Part shown: piece after piece, positions 14,852 through 24,199 of the stretch
How the letters are laid out: the number at the start of each line of letters is the position of its first letter
How positions within the stretch are numbered: position 1 is the stretch's first letter
Assembly (NCBI GenBank): GCA_037444075.1
Contig: JBBIND010000044.1
Span: forward strand, 1-34,694
Origin: JBBIND01 sp037444075
Lineage (GTDB): Bacteria > Acidobacteriota > Terriglobia > Bryobacterales > Bryobacteraceae
DNA length: 34,694 bases
Direction: 5' to 3'
Notes under the pieces: generated by a model
Database searches by the model: none
Told to the model about the DNA's origin: nothing
What the model saw: the letters and a program-made list of their open reading frames with translations, nothing else
Position numbers and translations under genes: made by a program

Positions 14852-16752
14852 GCGGGTTGTGGATGCTCCCCCTCGACCAGCGGCCGGTGTTTGCCGCCCT
14901 CCGGTCGAACTACTTCCTGCTCCGTGCCGCCGGTTTTGTTTCTGGAACGCGGTTCCGGCAGCGGCTCGCCTTCAATCAACCGCGTCACTTCGGCCCCATC
15001 CAGCACTTCGCGCTCGAGCAGCGCTTCGGCGATGCGCACCAGCGCGTCAGACCGCTCCTCAAGGATCTTGCGGGCGCGGTTGTAAGCCTGTTCGACGATC
15101 GAGCGCACCTGTTCGTCGATCTTGATGGCGGTGGCTTCGCTGTAGTCCCGGTGCTGGGCAATCTCTCTGCCCAGGAAGATCTGTTCTTCCTTCTTGCCGA
15201 AACTGAGCGGACCCAGGTCGCTCATGCCCCACTCGCAGACCATCTTCCGGGCCAGGTCCGTAGCCCGTTCGATGTCGTTCCCCGCACCCGTGGTGATATG
15301 GTGCATGAACTTTTCCTCGGCTACGCGTCCGCCCATCAGGATGGTGAGCTGAGCCATGAGGAAGTCCTTCTTGTAGGAGTGCTTGTCGTCGAGCGGCAGC
15401 TGCATGGTCAAGCCGAGCGCCATGCCGCGAGGAATGATGGTCACCTTGTGCAGCGGGTCTGCTCCCGGCGTCACCGCCGCCACCAGCGCGTGGCCGGCCT
15501 CGTGAAAAGCCGTGTTCTTCTTCTCTTCCTCGCTGATGATCATAGACTTGCGCTCCGCGCCCATCAGCACCTTGTCCTTGGCCAGCTCGAAGTCGTACAT
15601 CGTGACGACTTTGCGGTTCTGCCGCGCCGCGACCAACGCCGCTTCGTTGACCAGGTTGGCCAAATCGGCTCCGGCGAATCCCGGCGTTCCGCGCGCCAGC
15701 ACGGACAAATCGACGTCGTCGGCGAGCGGCGTCTTCTTCGAATGAACCTTGAGAATCAGCTCGCGGCCTTTCACGTCCGGCGTGGGGACCACCACCCGGC
15801 GGTCAAAGCGGCCAGGCCGCAATAGCGCCGGGTCCAGCACGTCCGGCCGGTTGGTGGCGGCTACCAGGATGACGCCTTCGTTGGATTCGAAGCCGTCCAT
15901 CTCGACCAGCAGTTGATTGAGCGTCTGTTCGCGCTCGTCATGCCCGCCGCCCAAGCCGGCGCCGCGGTGCCGCCCCACGGCGTCGATTTCGTCGATGAAG
16001 ATAATGCAGGGAGCGTTCTTTTTGCCCTGTTCGAACAGGTCGCGCACCCGGCTCGCGCCCACGCCCACGAACATCTCCACGAAGTCGGAACCGGAGATGG
16101 AAAAGAACGGGACGTTGGCTTCGCCGGCAATCGCTCTGGCCAGCAGCGTCTTTCCCGTGCCCGGCGGCCCAATGAGGAGCACGCCTTTCGGAATGCGCCC
16201 GCCGAGTTTCTGAAACTTCTGAGGCTCCCGCAGGAACTCGATAATCTCCTGAAGTTCGTCTTTGGCCTCTTCGACTCCTGCCACGTCCTTGAAGGTGACT
16301 TTCCGTTGCTGCGAGGAATGCAGCCGGGCGCGGCTCTTGCCGAAACTGAGCGCCTTGTTGCCGCCGCTTTGCATCTGCCGCATCATGAAGATCCAGAAAG
16401 CGAGCAGCAGCAGGAAGGGAACGGCATTGATGAGCAGCGTGACCCAGTTGCTGGTGCCGGATTCCTTGATCTCTACGTTGACGTTCTTGTCCCGGAGCAG
16501 TTTGTAGATATCGGGGTAGTTGATCGGGATCACCGTGCGCAGGTTGGCGTTGTCCTCCCGGAGCGTCCCGCGAACCCCATTGCCGCTGATCGTCACCGAC
16601 TTGACGCGGCCGGCTTCGACCTCGCTCAGGAATTGGGTGAACGACATCTGCTGTTCAGCGCCTGTCCTGCCGGAACGCACCACGGTCCACAACAGGACGA
16701 CGACGCAGATGAGTATCACCCAAAAGACTGCGGTTCTTATATTTGAGTTCAT
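14848..16752 (-). CDS. ftsH: ATP-dependent zinc metalloprotease FtsH
   Basis: Membrane-anchored AAA+ protease for quality control of membrane and regulatory proteins. 634 aa from ATG at 16752, chosen because GGGGAG lies 7 nt upstream. TM1 about residues 7-26, a small extracytoplasmic domain, TM2 about 104-124. Walker A GPPGTGKT (195-202), pore-loop F-V-G (228-230), Walker B IIFIDEIDAVG (250-260), second region of homology with RPGRFDRR, then zinc site HEAGH (417-421) and a distal acidic ligand in NDIERATDLARKMV. Complete, with a Gly/Glu/Arg-rich tail typical of FtsH. Downstream of tilS, a common bacterial neighbourhood. Confidence 0.97.
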   Translation of the reverse strand: MNSNIRTAVFWVILICVVVLLWTVVRSGRTGAEQQMSFTQFLSEVEAGRVKSVTISGNGVRGTLREDNANLRTVIPINYPDIYKLLRDKNVNVEIKESGTSNWVTLLINAVPFLLLLAFWIFMMRQMQSGGNKALSFGKSRARLHSSQQRKVTFKDVAGVEEAKDELQEIIEFLREPQKFQKLGGRIPKGVLLIGPPGTGKTLLARAIAGEANVPFFSISGSDFVEMFVGVGASRVRDLFEQGKKNAPCIIFIDEIDAVGRHRGAGLGGGHDEREQTLNQLLVEMDGFESNEGVILVAATNRPDVLDPALLRPGRFDRRVVVPTPDVKGRELILKVHSKKTPLADDVDLSVLARGTPGFAGADLANLVNEAALVAARQNRKVVTMYDFELAKDKVLMGAERKSMIISEEEKKNTAFHEAGHALVAAVTPGADPLHKVTIIPRGMALGLTMQLPLDDKHSYKKDFLMAQLTILMGGRVAEEKFMHHITTGAGNDIERATDLARKMVCEWGMSDLGPLSFGKKEEQIFLGREIAQHRDYSEATAIKIDEQVRSIVEQAYNRARKILEERSDALVRIAEALLEREVLDGAEVTRLIEGEPLPEPRSRNKTGGTEQEVVRPEGGKHRPLVEGEHPQPA

Positions 16753-16850
16753 GCCAACTCCCCGCCGGCAAACCAACGTACGGTCACACTAATCCTCTAT
16801 TGTTAAGACGCCGAAAAGACCCGTTTTGATTCATTGAGCAGCCAGTTGGT

Positions 16851-18251
16851 TTAGATTTCTCTAATCCGCAGAATCTCCGGCGTCGTATCGGCAGCCGCGT
16901 ACCCGTCCGCCGCACCGAATCGCCCCATCCAGACGATGTGCCCTTTGCTGACGATCACCGGCCAGCCCGGCCTATCCCAGGCCGGAACGCGCTTTCTCTG
17001 CAACCAATCCTTTATTTTCCTAAAGGTGGAGCGCCCGGCGGGACGGAACTGATCTCCTGCCCGCCAGTTTCTTAGGGTGAGCGGCTCGGTTAGCGCCGCC
17101 CAATCCAAGTCATGAATCCTGTTCGTATTATAGCCGGAAGCTCCCCCCGGCTCCGAGCCCGGATCTTCTGCCCGCACAAGACGCTCGAGCCGAATCTCGG
17201 TGCCGAGCCAGGGAATACACCGGCTGCCCGGCGCCTCCAGCCGGAACTGATACTCTACGGAGCCTTCCTCGGCCTCCGGTGGAGTGGCGAGGCGGACCCA
17301 GCCCATGCTCCGCTCAATCCGGATTCCGGGGATAGACAGCTTCCCGCTCCCGCCAGGCAGGCGCAATAGCTTCAGCATCTCCTCGATGTGCTTGAAATCG
17401 ACCCGGAGCAGGTCTCCCTTGGCGAGCTGCACTGCCCGCCGTGCCAGCCGCCTCGCCTCGGCGAGCGAAAGTTGCTGCCACTCGGCTGCTTGCGTCAGTA
17501 CACCCTCCGCTCCAACGCGCAGCCGCTCCGCGGCCAGACGGTCAGTCACCTGCTCCCAGTGCTGTTCCTCGGCCTGCGATGCGGCCGCAAGGTTGGCCAG
17601 CGTTTCTACAATGGCCGGGTTCCACTTCCGCAGTTCCGGCAACAGTTGGTGGCGGATGCGGTTGCGGCTGAAACGCAGATCCCGGTTGCTGCTGTCCTCC
17701 CTCCAGGCGAGTCCCCGGCTCCTCAGCCACGCGAGCACGTCACCGCGGCCGACGCCGAGCAACGGCCTGACGATTCCCTCCCTGGTTACAGGCCAGATGC
17801 CCGCCAGCCCGGTGGCGCCGGAACCCCGCATCAGCCTGAAGAGCACGGTTTCCGCCTGGTCGGAGCGGGTGTGTCCCACCGCCACTCTGTCCAACGCTCC
17901 CGATGAGAGGTGCCTGGTGTAGAAGGTTTGACGCGCCCGCCTTCCGGCCTGCTCCAGGTTCTCGCCGCTGTCCTGAGCCTGCTGCCTGACGTCGACGCGG
18001 GACAGAATGAGCGGCAGATCCATCCGCGCGGCCAACCCACTCACGAATTCAGCGTCTTGGGAGGATTCTGCGGCCCTCAGCCCGTGGTCCAGGTGCAGTA
18101 CGGTGAGTTGCAGCGCCCAGCGCGGAGCAAGCTCCATCAGCAGGTGCAATAGCGCCACCGAATCCGAGCCTCCGCTGACTGCCACGCCAACTCGTTGGCC
18201 TGGAGTAAACATGTTATAAAAAGAGATGAACTCGGTGACACGTTCGGTCAA
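16851..18251 (-). CDS. tilS: tRNA(Ile)-lysidine synthetase TilS
   Basis: ATP-dependent enzyme placing lysidine at C34 of the CAU-anticodon tRNA-Ile, essential for AUA decoding. 466 aa, full-length type. PP-loop AVSGGSDS (residues 24-31), HLDHGLR, VAVGHTRSDQAETVLFRLMRGSG and PLLGVGRGDVLAWL are family blocks; the C-terminal TilS domain includes NWRAGDQFRPAG and KIKDWLQRKRVP. The frame opens with TTG at 18251 and lacks a strong ribosome site. An ATG at residue 14 sits too close to the PP-loop to be preferred, but the start is uncertain. First of a minus-strand set with ftsH (98 nt downstream) and the HAD gene. Confidence 0.95.
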   Translation of the reverse strand: MTERVTEFISFYNMFTPGQRVGVAVSGGSDSVALLHLLMELAPRWALQLTVLHLDHGLRAAESSQDAEFVSGLAARMDLPLILSRVDVRQQAQDSGENLEQAGRRARQTFYTRHLSSGALDRVAVGHTRSDQAETVLFRLMRGSGATGLAGIWPVTREGIVRPLLGVGRGDVLAWLRSRGLAWREDSSNRDLRFSRNRIRHQLLPELRKWNPAIVETLANLAAASQAEEQHWEQVTDRLAAERLRVGAEGVLTQAAEWQQLSLAEARRLARRAVQLAKGDLLRVDFKHIEEMLKLLRLPGGSGKLSIPGIRIERSMGWVRLATPPEAEEGSVEYQFRLEAPGSRCIPWLGTEIRLERLVRAEDPGSEPGGASGYNTNRIHDLDWAALTEPLTLRNWRAGDQFRPAGRSTFRKIKDWLQRKRVPAWDRPGWPVIVSKGHIVWMGRFGAADGYAAADTTPEILRIREI

Positions 18252-18395
18252 AGCCGCACCTGTTACCTCTATTGTAAATCCCGGTGTTGAAGGAGTTTGC
18301 GGCCCCCTTCACCACGCGGCAGAGCCACTCGGAACCATGGCCGGCAAGCAGGCGGGCCCGCTCGTTTGGCCTGAGACCACCGGATACAACCGAAC

Positions 18396-19670
18396 ATGAG
18401 TATGCTTTACAGCGCGGGCTCAGCTACCGCCTCCTTTTCCGACGATGATCTGAAACAGAGGTTTTTCGCTTCTTTGGGGGAGCTTGGAAGCAGGAAGAAG
18501 GTCCTGGTTATCCCGCCCGACTACACCCGCGCGCATTCCCGCGCCGGTGACCTGACGCGCTATGCCTGGGAACACTACGGTGACCGGCTGACCGACATTC
18601 TCCCCGCTCTTGGCACTCACTACCCCATGACCGCGGAGGAAATCGCCGCCATGTTCGGCGACGTTCCGCAGTCGCTTTTCCGCGTTCATGACTGGCGCCA
18701 GGGTATCGTAACCCTGGGCGAAGTACCTGCTGATTACGTCCGCCAGCAGTCTGAGGGCGCGGTGGATTTCGCCTGGCCTGCGCAGGTCGGCAAGTTGCTC
18801 GTGGAAGGCGGTTTTGACCTGATTCTCTCCATTGGCCAAGTGGTGCCCCACGAGGTCATCGGCATGGCCAGCTACAACAAGAACATTTTCGTGGGCACAG
18901 GGGGAGCCGAGGGCATCAGCAAGAGCCATTTTCTGGGCGCCGCCTACGGGATGGAGCGCATCATGGGCCGCGCCGATACGCCCGTGCGCCGGGTTCTCGA
19001 ATATGCCTCCCGGCGCTTCGCCGCGCATCTGCCTGTCGTGTATGTGCACACCGTGGTGGGGCGCGAGGCCTCCGGCAAGCTGGCGGTACGTGGCCTGTTC
19101 GTCGGCGACGGCTGGGAGTGCTTCGAGGCTGCCGCCAAGCTCAGTCTGGAAGTGAACTTTCAGATGCTGGACCGGGAAATCCGCAAGGCCGTGGTTTATC
19201 TCGACCCTCACGAATTCAAAAGCACCTGGCTCGGCAACAAGGCGGTGTACCGGACGCGCATGGCTCTCGCCGACGGCGCGGAACTGATCGTCCTGGCTCC
19301 GGGCGTCAAGGAATTTGGCGAGGATCCAACCATCGACAAGCTCATTCGCAGGCATGGCTATGTGGGCACCCCGGCGGTGCTCGACGCCGTGCAGCGGGAC
19401 CCTGAACTCTCCGCCAATCTGAGCGCAGCGGCTCATCTCATCCACGGCTCCTCGGAAGGGCGGTTCCGGATTACCTACTGTCCGGGCAAGCTGACACGCG
19501 AAGAAATCGAAGGCGTGAATTTCCGCTATGCCGACCTGGATCAGTTCAGCAAGCGTTATGATCCTGCCCGGCTGGCAGACGGCTTCAATACGGTGGACGG
19601 CGAGGAGATCTTCTTTATCTCCAACCCGGCTCTGGGCCTCTGGGCTCACGAGGACCGGTTTCACTCATAA
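18396..19670 (+). CDS. LarA-superfamily nickel-pincer racemase/epimerase
   Basis: 424 aa homologue of lactate racemase LarA (DUF2088), which uses a nickel-pincer nucleotide cofactor. The key residues can be placed by spacing: His75 in LGTHYPMT (LarA His108), His152 in PHEVIGM (His174), Lys162 ten residues on (Lys184, the covalent cofactor lysine) and His178 a further sixteen residues on (the Ni-ligand His200). PPDYTRAHS is the N-terminal DYTRP-type motif. Thus it should be a true cofactor-dependent enzyme. LarA itself acts on lactate; superfamily members act on other 2-hydroxy acids, including gluconate. gnd follows after 44 nt on the same strand, favouring a sugar-acid substrate. No larB/C/E cofactor genes are in the window. 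ATG at 18396 or 18402 could be the start; neither has a strong ribosome site. Confidence 0.87.
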   Translation: MSMLYSAGSATASFSDDDLKQRFFASLGELGSRKKVLVIPPDYTRAHSRAGDLTRYAWEHYGDRLTDILPALGTHYPMTAEEIAAMFGDVPQSLFRVHDWRQGIVTLGEVPADYVRQQSEGAVDFAWPAQVGKLLVEGGFDLILSIGQVVPHEVIGMASYNKNIFVGTGGAEGISKSHFLGAAYGMERIMGRADTPVRRVLEYASRRFAAHLPVVYVHTVVGREASGKLAVRGLFVGDGWECFEAAAKLSLEVNFQMLDREIRKAVVYLDPHEFKSTWLGNKAVYRTRMALADGAELIVLAPGVKEFGEDPTIDKLIRRHGYVGTPAVLDAVQRDPELSANLSAAAHLIHGSSEGRFRITYCPGKLTREEIEGVNFRYADLDQFSKRYDPARLADGFNTVDGEEIFFISNPALGLWAHEDRFHS

Positions 19671-19714
19671 CGGGCGACTTTTACGATATCCATCCGCAAA
19701 GGAACGACACTATC

Positions 19715-21175
<1,461 letters not shown>

Positions 21176-21184
21176 CTCGTTTCG

Positions 21185-21210
21185 GGCGCCGGACCAGGTG
21201 GTCCGGCGCC
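21185..21210. terminator. Strong 12-bp hairpin after gnd
   Basis: GGCGCCGGACCA is followed after two bases by its exact complement, ten nt past the gnd stop. There is no T tract (GCTCTTCC follows), so it may stabilise the mRNA 3' end or act as a non-canonical terminator rather than a classical one. The remaining 240 nt up to kdsC hold no clear feature. Confidence 0.55.
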
Positions 21211-21453
21211 GCTCTTCCGGAATCCTGGCCTTGCCGGGGCGGAGCGGCGCCTGACTCTATTGCTGGCAGTTGCGCTGCTTTTCGCCTTGGTCGAGCCCCG
21301 GCTGGCCGGCCTGTGAGAGGTCAAACGTATCACCCGCGCGGCGCTCCCGCGTTGCGCCTCTGAGCTTCGTAAACCACCTCGCGGGTGGCTGCGAAGGCTG
21401 AAGACAAGATTCCCTGGCCGCGTGCCGGGGTCCGCATCCAAGGAGTAAACACA

Positions 21454-21996
21454 TTGAGTACGACCGCGTTGGAATTAGCCGCCAAAGTGAAACTGCTGCT
21501 CATGGACGTCGATGGTGTCCTGACCGATGGCAAGTTGTTCAACGTGCCGGCTCCGGACGGCAGCATCTTCGAGACGAAGGGCTTTGATTCGCAGGATGGC
21601 ATCTCCCTGCAATGGCTCAGTTGGAAAGGCATCCGGACCGGACTGATCAGCGGCCGGGATTCACCAGCCACCACGGAGCGGGCACGGCAGTGCCGGTTTA
21701 CCTACGTCTACCAGGGACACATTGAGAAGATTCCCATCCTCGAGGAGATCCTGGCCGATGCCGGCGTCAAGCCCGAGGAGGCAGCCTTTATCGGCGATGA
21801 CCTGACCGACGTGGTCGTCATGCGGCGAGTCGGATTTGCCATCGCCACGGCGAATGCCCGGCCGGAAGTGAAGCGATGCGCTCATTACGTCACGCAGATT
21901 TCCGGAGGACAGGGGGCTGTCCGCGAGGTGGCGGAGTTGATCCTGCGGGCGCAAGGCTATTGGGACGAGATCCTGCGCAAGTACGAGGTAGACTAA
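21454..21996 (+). CDS. kdsC: KdsC-type HAD phosphatase (KDO-8-phosphate phosphatase)
   Basis: 180 aa capless HAD phosphatase that releases KDO from KDO-8-phosphate for lipopolysaccharide core synthesis. Motif I LLLMDVDGVLTDGKLF (Asp18, Asp20 from this start), FDSQDGISLQWLSWKGIRTGLISGRDS, then IGDDLTDVVVMRRVGFAIATANA. These match KdsC/YrbI closely, including the length. The start is TTG at 21454, preceded by AAGGAG at 8 nt; the open frame extends upstream but without a ribosome site. The next gene follows 6 nt after the stop. Other C0-type HADs of nonulosonate synthesis are alternatives. Confidence 0.9.
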   Translation: MSTTALELAAKVKLLLMDVDGVLTDGKLFNVPAPDGSIFETKGFDSQDGISLQWLSWKGIRTGLISGRDSPATTERARQCRFTYVYQGHIEKIPILEEILADAGVKPEEAAFIGDDLTDVVVMRRVGFAIATANARPEVKRCAHYVTQISGGQGAVREVAELILRAQGYWDEILRKYEVD

Positions 21997-22002
21997 TCCC
22001 TG

Positions 22003-22662
22003 ATGACCACCGAGAAGATCGGCATCTTGGTGCGCGCCCAACCCGGCCCGGGAGTCCTGCACCAACTGACGGGCATCATCGCCCGCCACGAGGGGGATAT
22101 CATCTCGGTGGCCATACTCGAAAACGGGCCCACGGAAGCGCGCGTCTACTTTGAAATCGAACCTCTCGAGGATGTGGAAGCGGTGGCCCGGGACTTGCGC
22201 GCGTTGCCGGTGACAACCCACGTCGAGGTGGTCAAGAGCCTGCAAAAGATCTACGGCAAGCGCATCATCATCATCGGCGGGGGAGCTCAGGTAGGGCAGG
22301 TCGCCATTGGGGCCATTTCCGAAGCGGACCGCCACAATATTCGCGGGGAGCACATCTCCGTAGACACCATCCCGTTAGTGGGGGAAAAGCCTTTGGCCGA
22401 AGCCGTCCGGGCGGTTGCGAGGCTGCCGAGGGCCAAAGCTCTGGTGCTGGCTGGGGCTCTGATGGGGGGCGATATTGAGCAGGCTGTGCAGGAGGTGCGC
22501 TCACAAGGCCTGCTGGTGATCAGCCTCAATATGGCCGGCAGCGTACCTGATTCCGCGGACCTGGTGGTTTCTGATCCGGTTCAGGCGGGCGTAATGGCCG
22601 TCATGGCTGTCGCCGAAACGGCCAAGTTCAATATCGCCCGCCTCAAACGCCGGATCTTCTGA
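22003..22662 (+). CDS. ACT-domain protein with Rossmann-like C-terminal domain (DUF5612-like)
   Basis: 219 aa. Residues 5-75 are an ACT domain: IGILVRAQPGPGVLHQLTGIIARHEGDIISVAI, then the beta strand TEARVYFEIEPLEDVEAV. ACT domains bind amino acids and regulate enzymes or transcription. The C-terminal part (about 84-219) has a glycine-rich beta-turn RIIIIGGGAQVGQVAIGAI and alternating strands and helices ending in AKFNIARLKRRIF. This layout resembles DUF5612 proteins best known from methanogenic archaea; that match is from memory. It starts 6 nt after kdsC, so the two should be co-transcribed. No enzymatic motif is recognised; a small-molecule sensor is the likeliest role. Confidence 0.72.
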   Translation: MTTEKIGILVRAQPGPGVLHQLTGIIARHEGDIISVAILENGPTEARVYFEIEPLEDVEAVARDLRALPVTTHVEVVKSLQKIYGKRIIIIGGGAQVGQVAIGAISEADRHNIRGEHISVDTIPLVGEKPLAEAVRAVARLPRAKALVLAGALMGGDIEQAVQEVRSQGLLVISLNMAGSVPDSADLVVSDPVQAGVMAVMAVAETAKFNIARLKRRIF

Positions 22663-22694
22663 GTTGCCAGCCGCCGGGCCTGTGGCGGTCAACT
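22662..22694. terminator. Candidate hairpin between convergent genes
   Basis: AGTTG...CCGCC pairs with GGCGG...CAACT around an 8-nt loop, with an asymmetric 4/1 bulge. It lies between the convergent ACT-domain gene and anti-sigma gene and may serve both. The T tract is weak, so confidence is low. Confidence 0.35.
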
Positions 22695-22758
22695 GTATCT
22701 TTCGGATGCCGCCACTACCCGCGCGTTAGGAAGTTTTTGGATGAACGGCCGGGAGAGG

Positions 22759-23403
22759 TTACTTCCCCGCCTCTTTCTTCACCTGCAAGCCGTACTCACG
22801 CAGTAATTCCCCGCCTGCGCCTGCTTCGTGGACCCTCACCCAGTACTGCCCGGCCGGCAACCCACGCTCCAGCGGCAGGGCTATCTGGCCTTCTGCGCGC
22901 GGTGTTTCCCCCTCCCACAACATGTTGCCGGCGGAATTCACCAACTCCACGCGGTAGGTGGCTCGTTCCGGCAGTTCCTGAATAGCAAACTTCAATATCA
23001 CCGGCCGGCCGGCTTCAGCTGTTGCGGCCAAAGGCGCTTCGATGCCGCGCGCGGATTCGAGCGTTACCTCCTGCGCCGGACCCGTGGCCATGCGCTGCCA
23101 AGGCACGATGATCACCGAGATCAGCAGCACGAGGCCGACGGCCCAAGCCGGACTCCACCGCGGCGTCCAGGCAGGTACCCAGCCTCTTACCTTCTGCAGC
23201 CAGTTTTGTTTTTCGGGCGCCGGTTGACCGGCGGCCGACCGGAACGCCTCAATGAATCTGTCCGCCTCTTCCAGCCGGTCCTGGCACGGCCCGCAGAGTA
23301 ACAGGTGCTCTTCCACCAGGGACGCGTCTTCCTCGGGCAGTTTGCCCATCGCGTAAAGTTCGAGTTCCTCTTCGCCTACGTGTCTATCCCATGCACCAGA
23401 CAT
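22759..23403 (-). CDS. Anti-sigma factor with zinc finger and one membrane segment
   Basis: 214 aa. The N-terminus is a zf-HC2-like anti-sigma domain with HLLLCGPC (His33, Cys37, Cys40) in an acidic helical context. A single membrane segment follows at about 86-102 (SPAWAVGLVLLISVIIV), then an extracytoplasmic beta-rich domain of about 110 residues. That domain has a YRVELVNSAG block and GLPAGQYWVRVHEAG, resembling small sandwich domains. ATG at 23403 is chosen because GGAGGAG lies 3 nt upstream; another ATG 11 codons earlier has a poorer context. It lies directly downstream of the sigma gene, the usual arrangement for an ECF pair, so it should hold that sigma factor at the inner membrane until a signal releases it. 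Confidence 0.85.
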   Translation of the reverse strand: MSGAWDRHVGEEELELYAMGKLPEEDASLVEEHLLLCGPCQDRLEEADRFIEAFRSAAGQPAPEKQNWLQKVRGWVPAWTPRWSPAWAVGLVLLISVIIVPWQRMATGPAQEVTLESARGIEAPLAATAEAGRPVILKFAIQELPERATYRVELVNSAGNMLWEGETPRAEGQIALPLERGLPAGQYWVRVHEAGAGGELLREYGLQVKKEAGK

Positions 23404-23457
23404 GTACTCCTCCAGAAGGCCTGCCCTCCCGGGCATAGCCCCTCAGTAGCAAGGGTG

Positions 23458-24192
23458 CTATTCCTCACCGGATGTTCTCAGAAAAAGTTTGGTCAGGGAC
23501 CGCCGGCCGAGCTTCTTCTTGCCCAGTTCTCCGAACCGGGCTTTGGCCCGCGATTTCAGCAAGCGAAATTGCGTCTCGGAGAGGTTCATCTCCGTGCAAA
23601 TCTGCTCCTGCGGCTGCTCCTGGATGTAGAAACGAGTGAGTATCTCCCTGTCTCGCTTGGAGATGGCGCCCAGCACCACCCTCATCAACTCCACCCGCTG
23701 CTGCTTCATTACCTGTTCTTCCGGCGTCTGGCGGCGGTCAGCCACGCGCACGCCGAGTTCGAGATCCACCTGCTCTCTGCGCGTATGCACGGCTTCGTCA
23801 ATGTACGCCGCTACCTGGCGGCGCACGACGGTCCGGACGAATCCCATCAGGCGTTCAGGATCCCGCAAATCACCCCGTTGGATGGCCTGTACGACAATCA
23901 AGAAGGTCTCGTGGAGCCTGTCATCGATTTCCTGGGGGCCCAGTTGCCGGCACAAGTAGAAACGAATTCCGCGGGAAAAGAGACGGTACAACTCCTCCAT
24001 CCCACTCTGGTCGCCCGATTGTATTTTGGCCACCAGCGCGGTCCAATTCTGTACCGAAATCCGTGTCGGCTTCACTGCTGCCGTGGCCGCCTCAGCCGTC
24101 GGAGCGGCGCCCTCCGCTGCGCGCCCCTCTCCGGTCTGGAGCTGATCGCCCTGACCGGCGGCACGGAGCTGTTGTTTGCTCACATCTGACAT
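23458..24192 (-). CDS. ECF-type RNA polymerase sigma factor
   Basis: 244 aa sigma-70 family protein with only regions 2 and 4. Region 2 spans about 50-125 (QSGMEELYRLFSRGIRFYLC, DDRLHETFLIVVQAI, LMGFVRTVVRRQVAAYID). Region 4 is about 165-225 (ISKRDREILTRFYIQEQPQEQICTEMNLSETQFRLLKSRAKARF), with the helix-turn-helix. The first 45 residues are an Ala/Gly-rich, low-complexity extension unusual for ECF factors. The start ATG lies 7 nt after the stop of the CHAT gene, so the two are almost certainly one transcript. The anti-sigma gene follows after 54 nt. Promoter specificity cannot be predicted here; autoregulation is common in such pairs. Confidence 0.9.
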   Translation of the reverse strand: MSDVSKQQLRAAGQGDQLQTGEGRAAEGAAPTAEAATAAVKPTRISVQNWTALVAKIQSGDQSGMEELYRLFSRGIRFYLCRQLGPQEIDDRLHETFLIVVQAIQRGDLRDPERLMGFVRTVVRRQVAAYIDEAVHTRREQVDLELGVRVADRRQTPEEQVMKQQRVELMRVVLGAISKRDREILTRFYIQEQPQEQICTEMNLSETQFRLLKSRAKARFGELGKKKLGRRSLTKLFLRTSGEE

Positions 24193-24199
24193 GATGACA

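Noticed and set aside
21185..21210. Classical Rho-independent terminator after gnd
   Set aside because: The stem is excellent but the T tract is missing, so it is listed only as a hairpin with uncertain terminator function.
21176..21316. Hydrophobic stretch in the gnd frame after the stop (LTLLLAVALLFALVEPRL)
   Set aside because: No usable start codon or ribosome site; readthrough of the gnd stop is not supported by anything seen.
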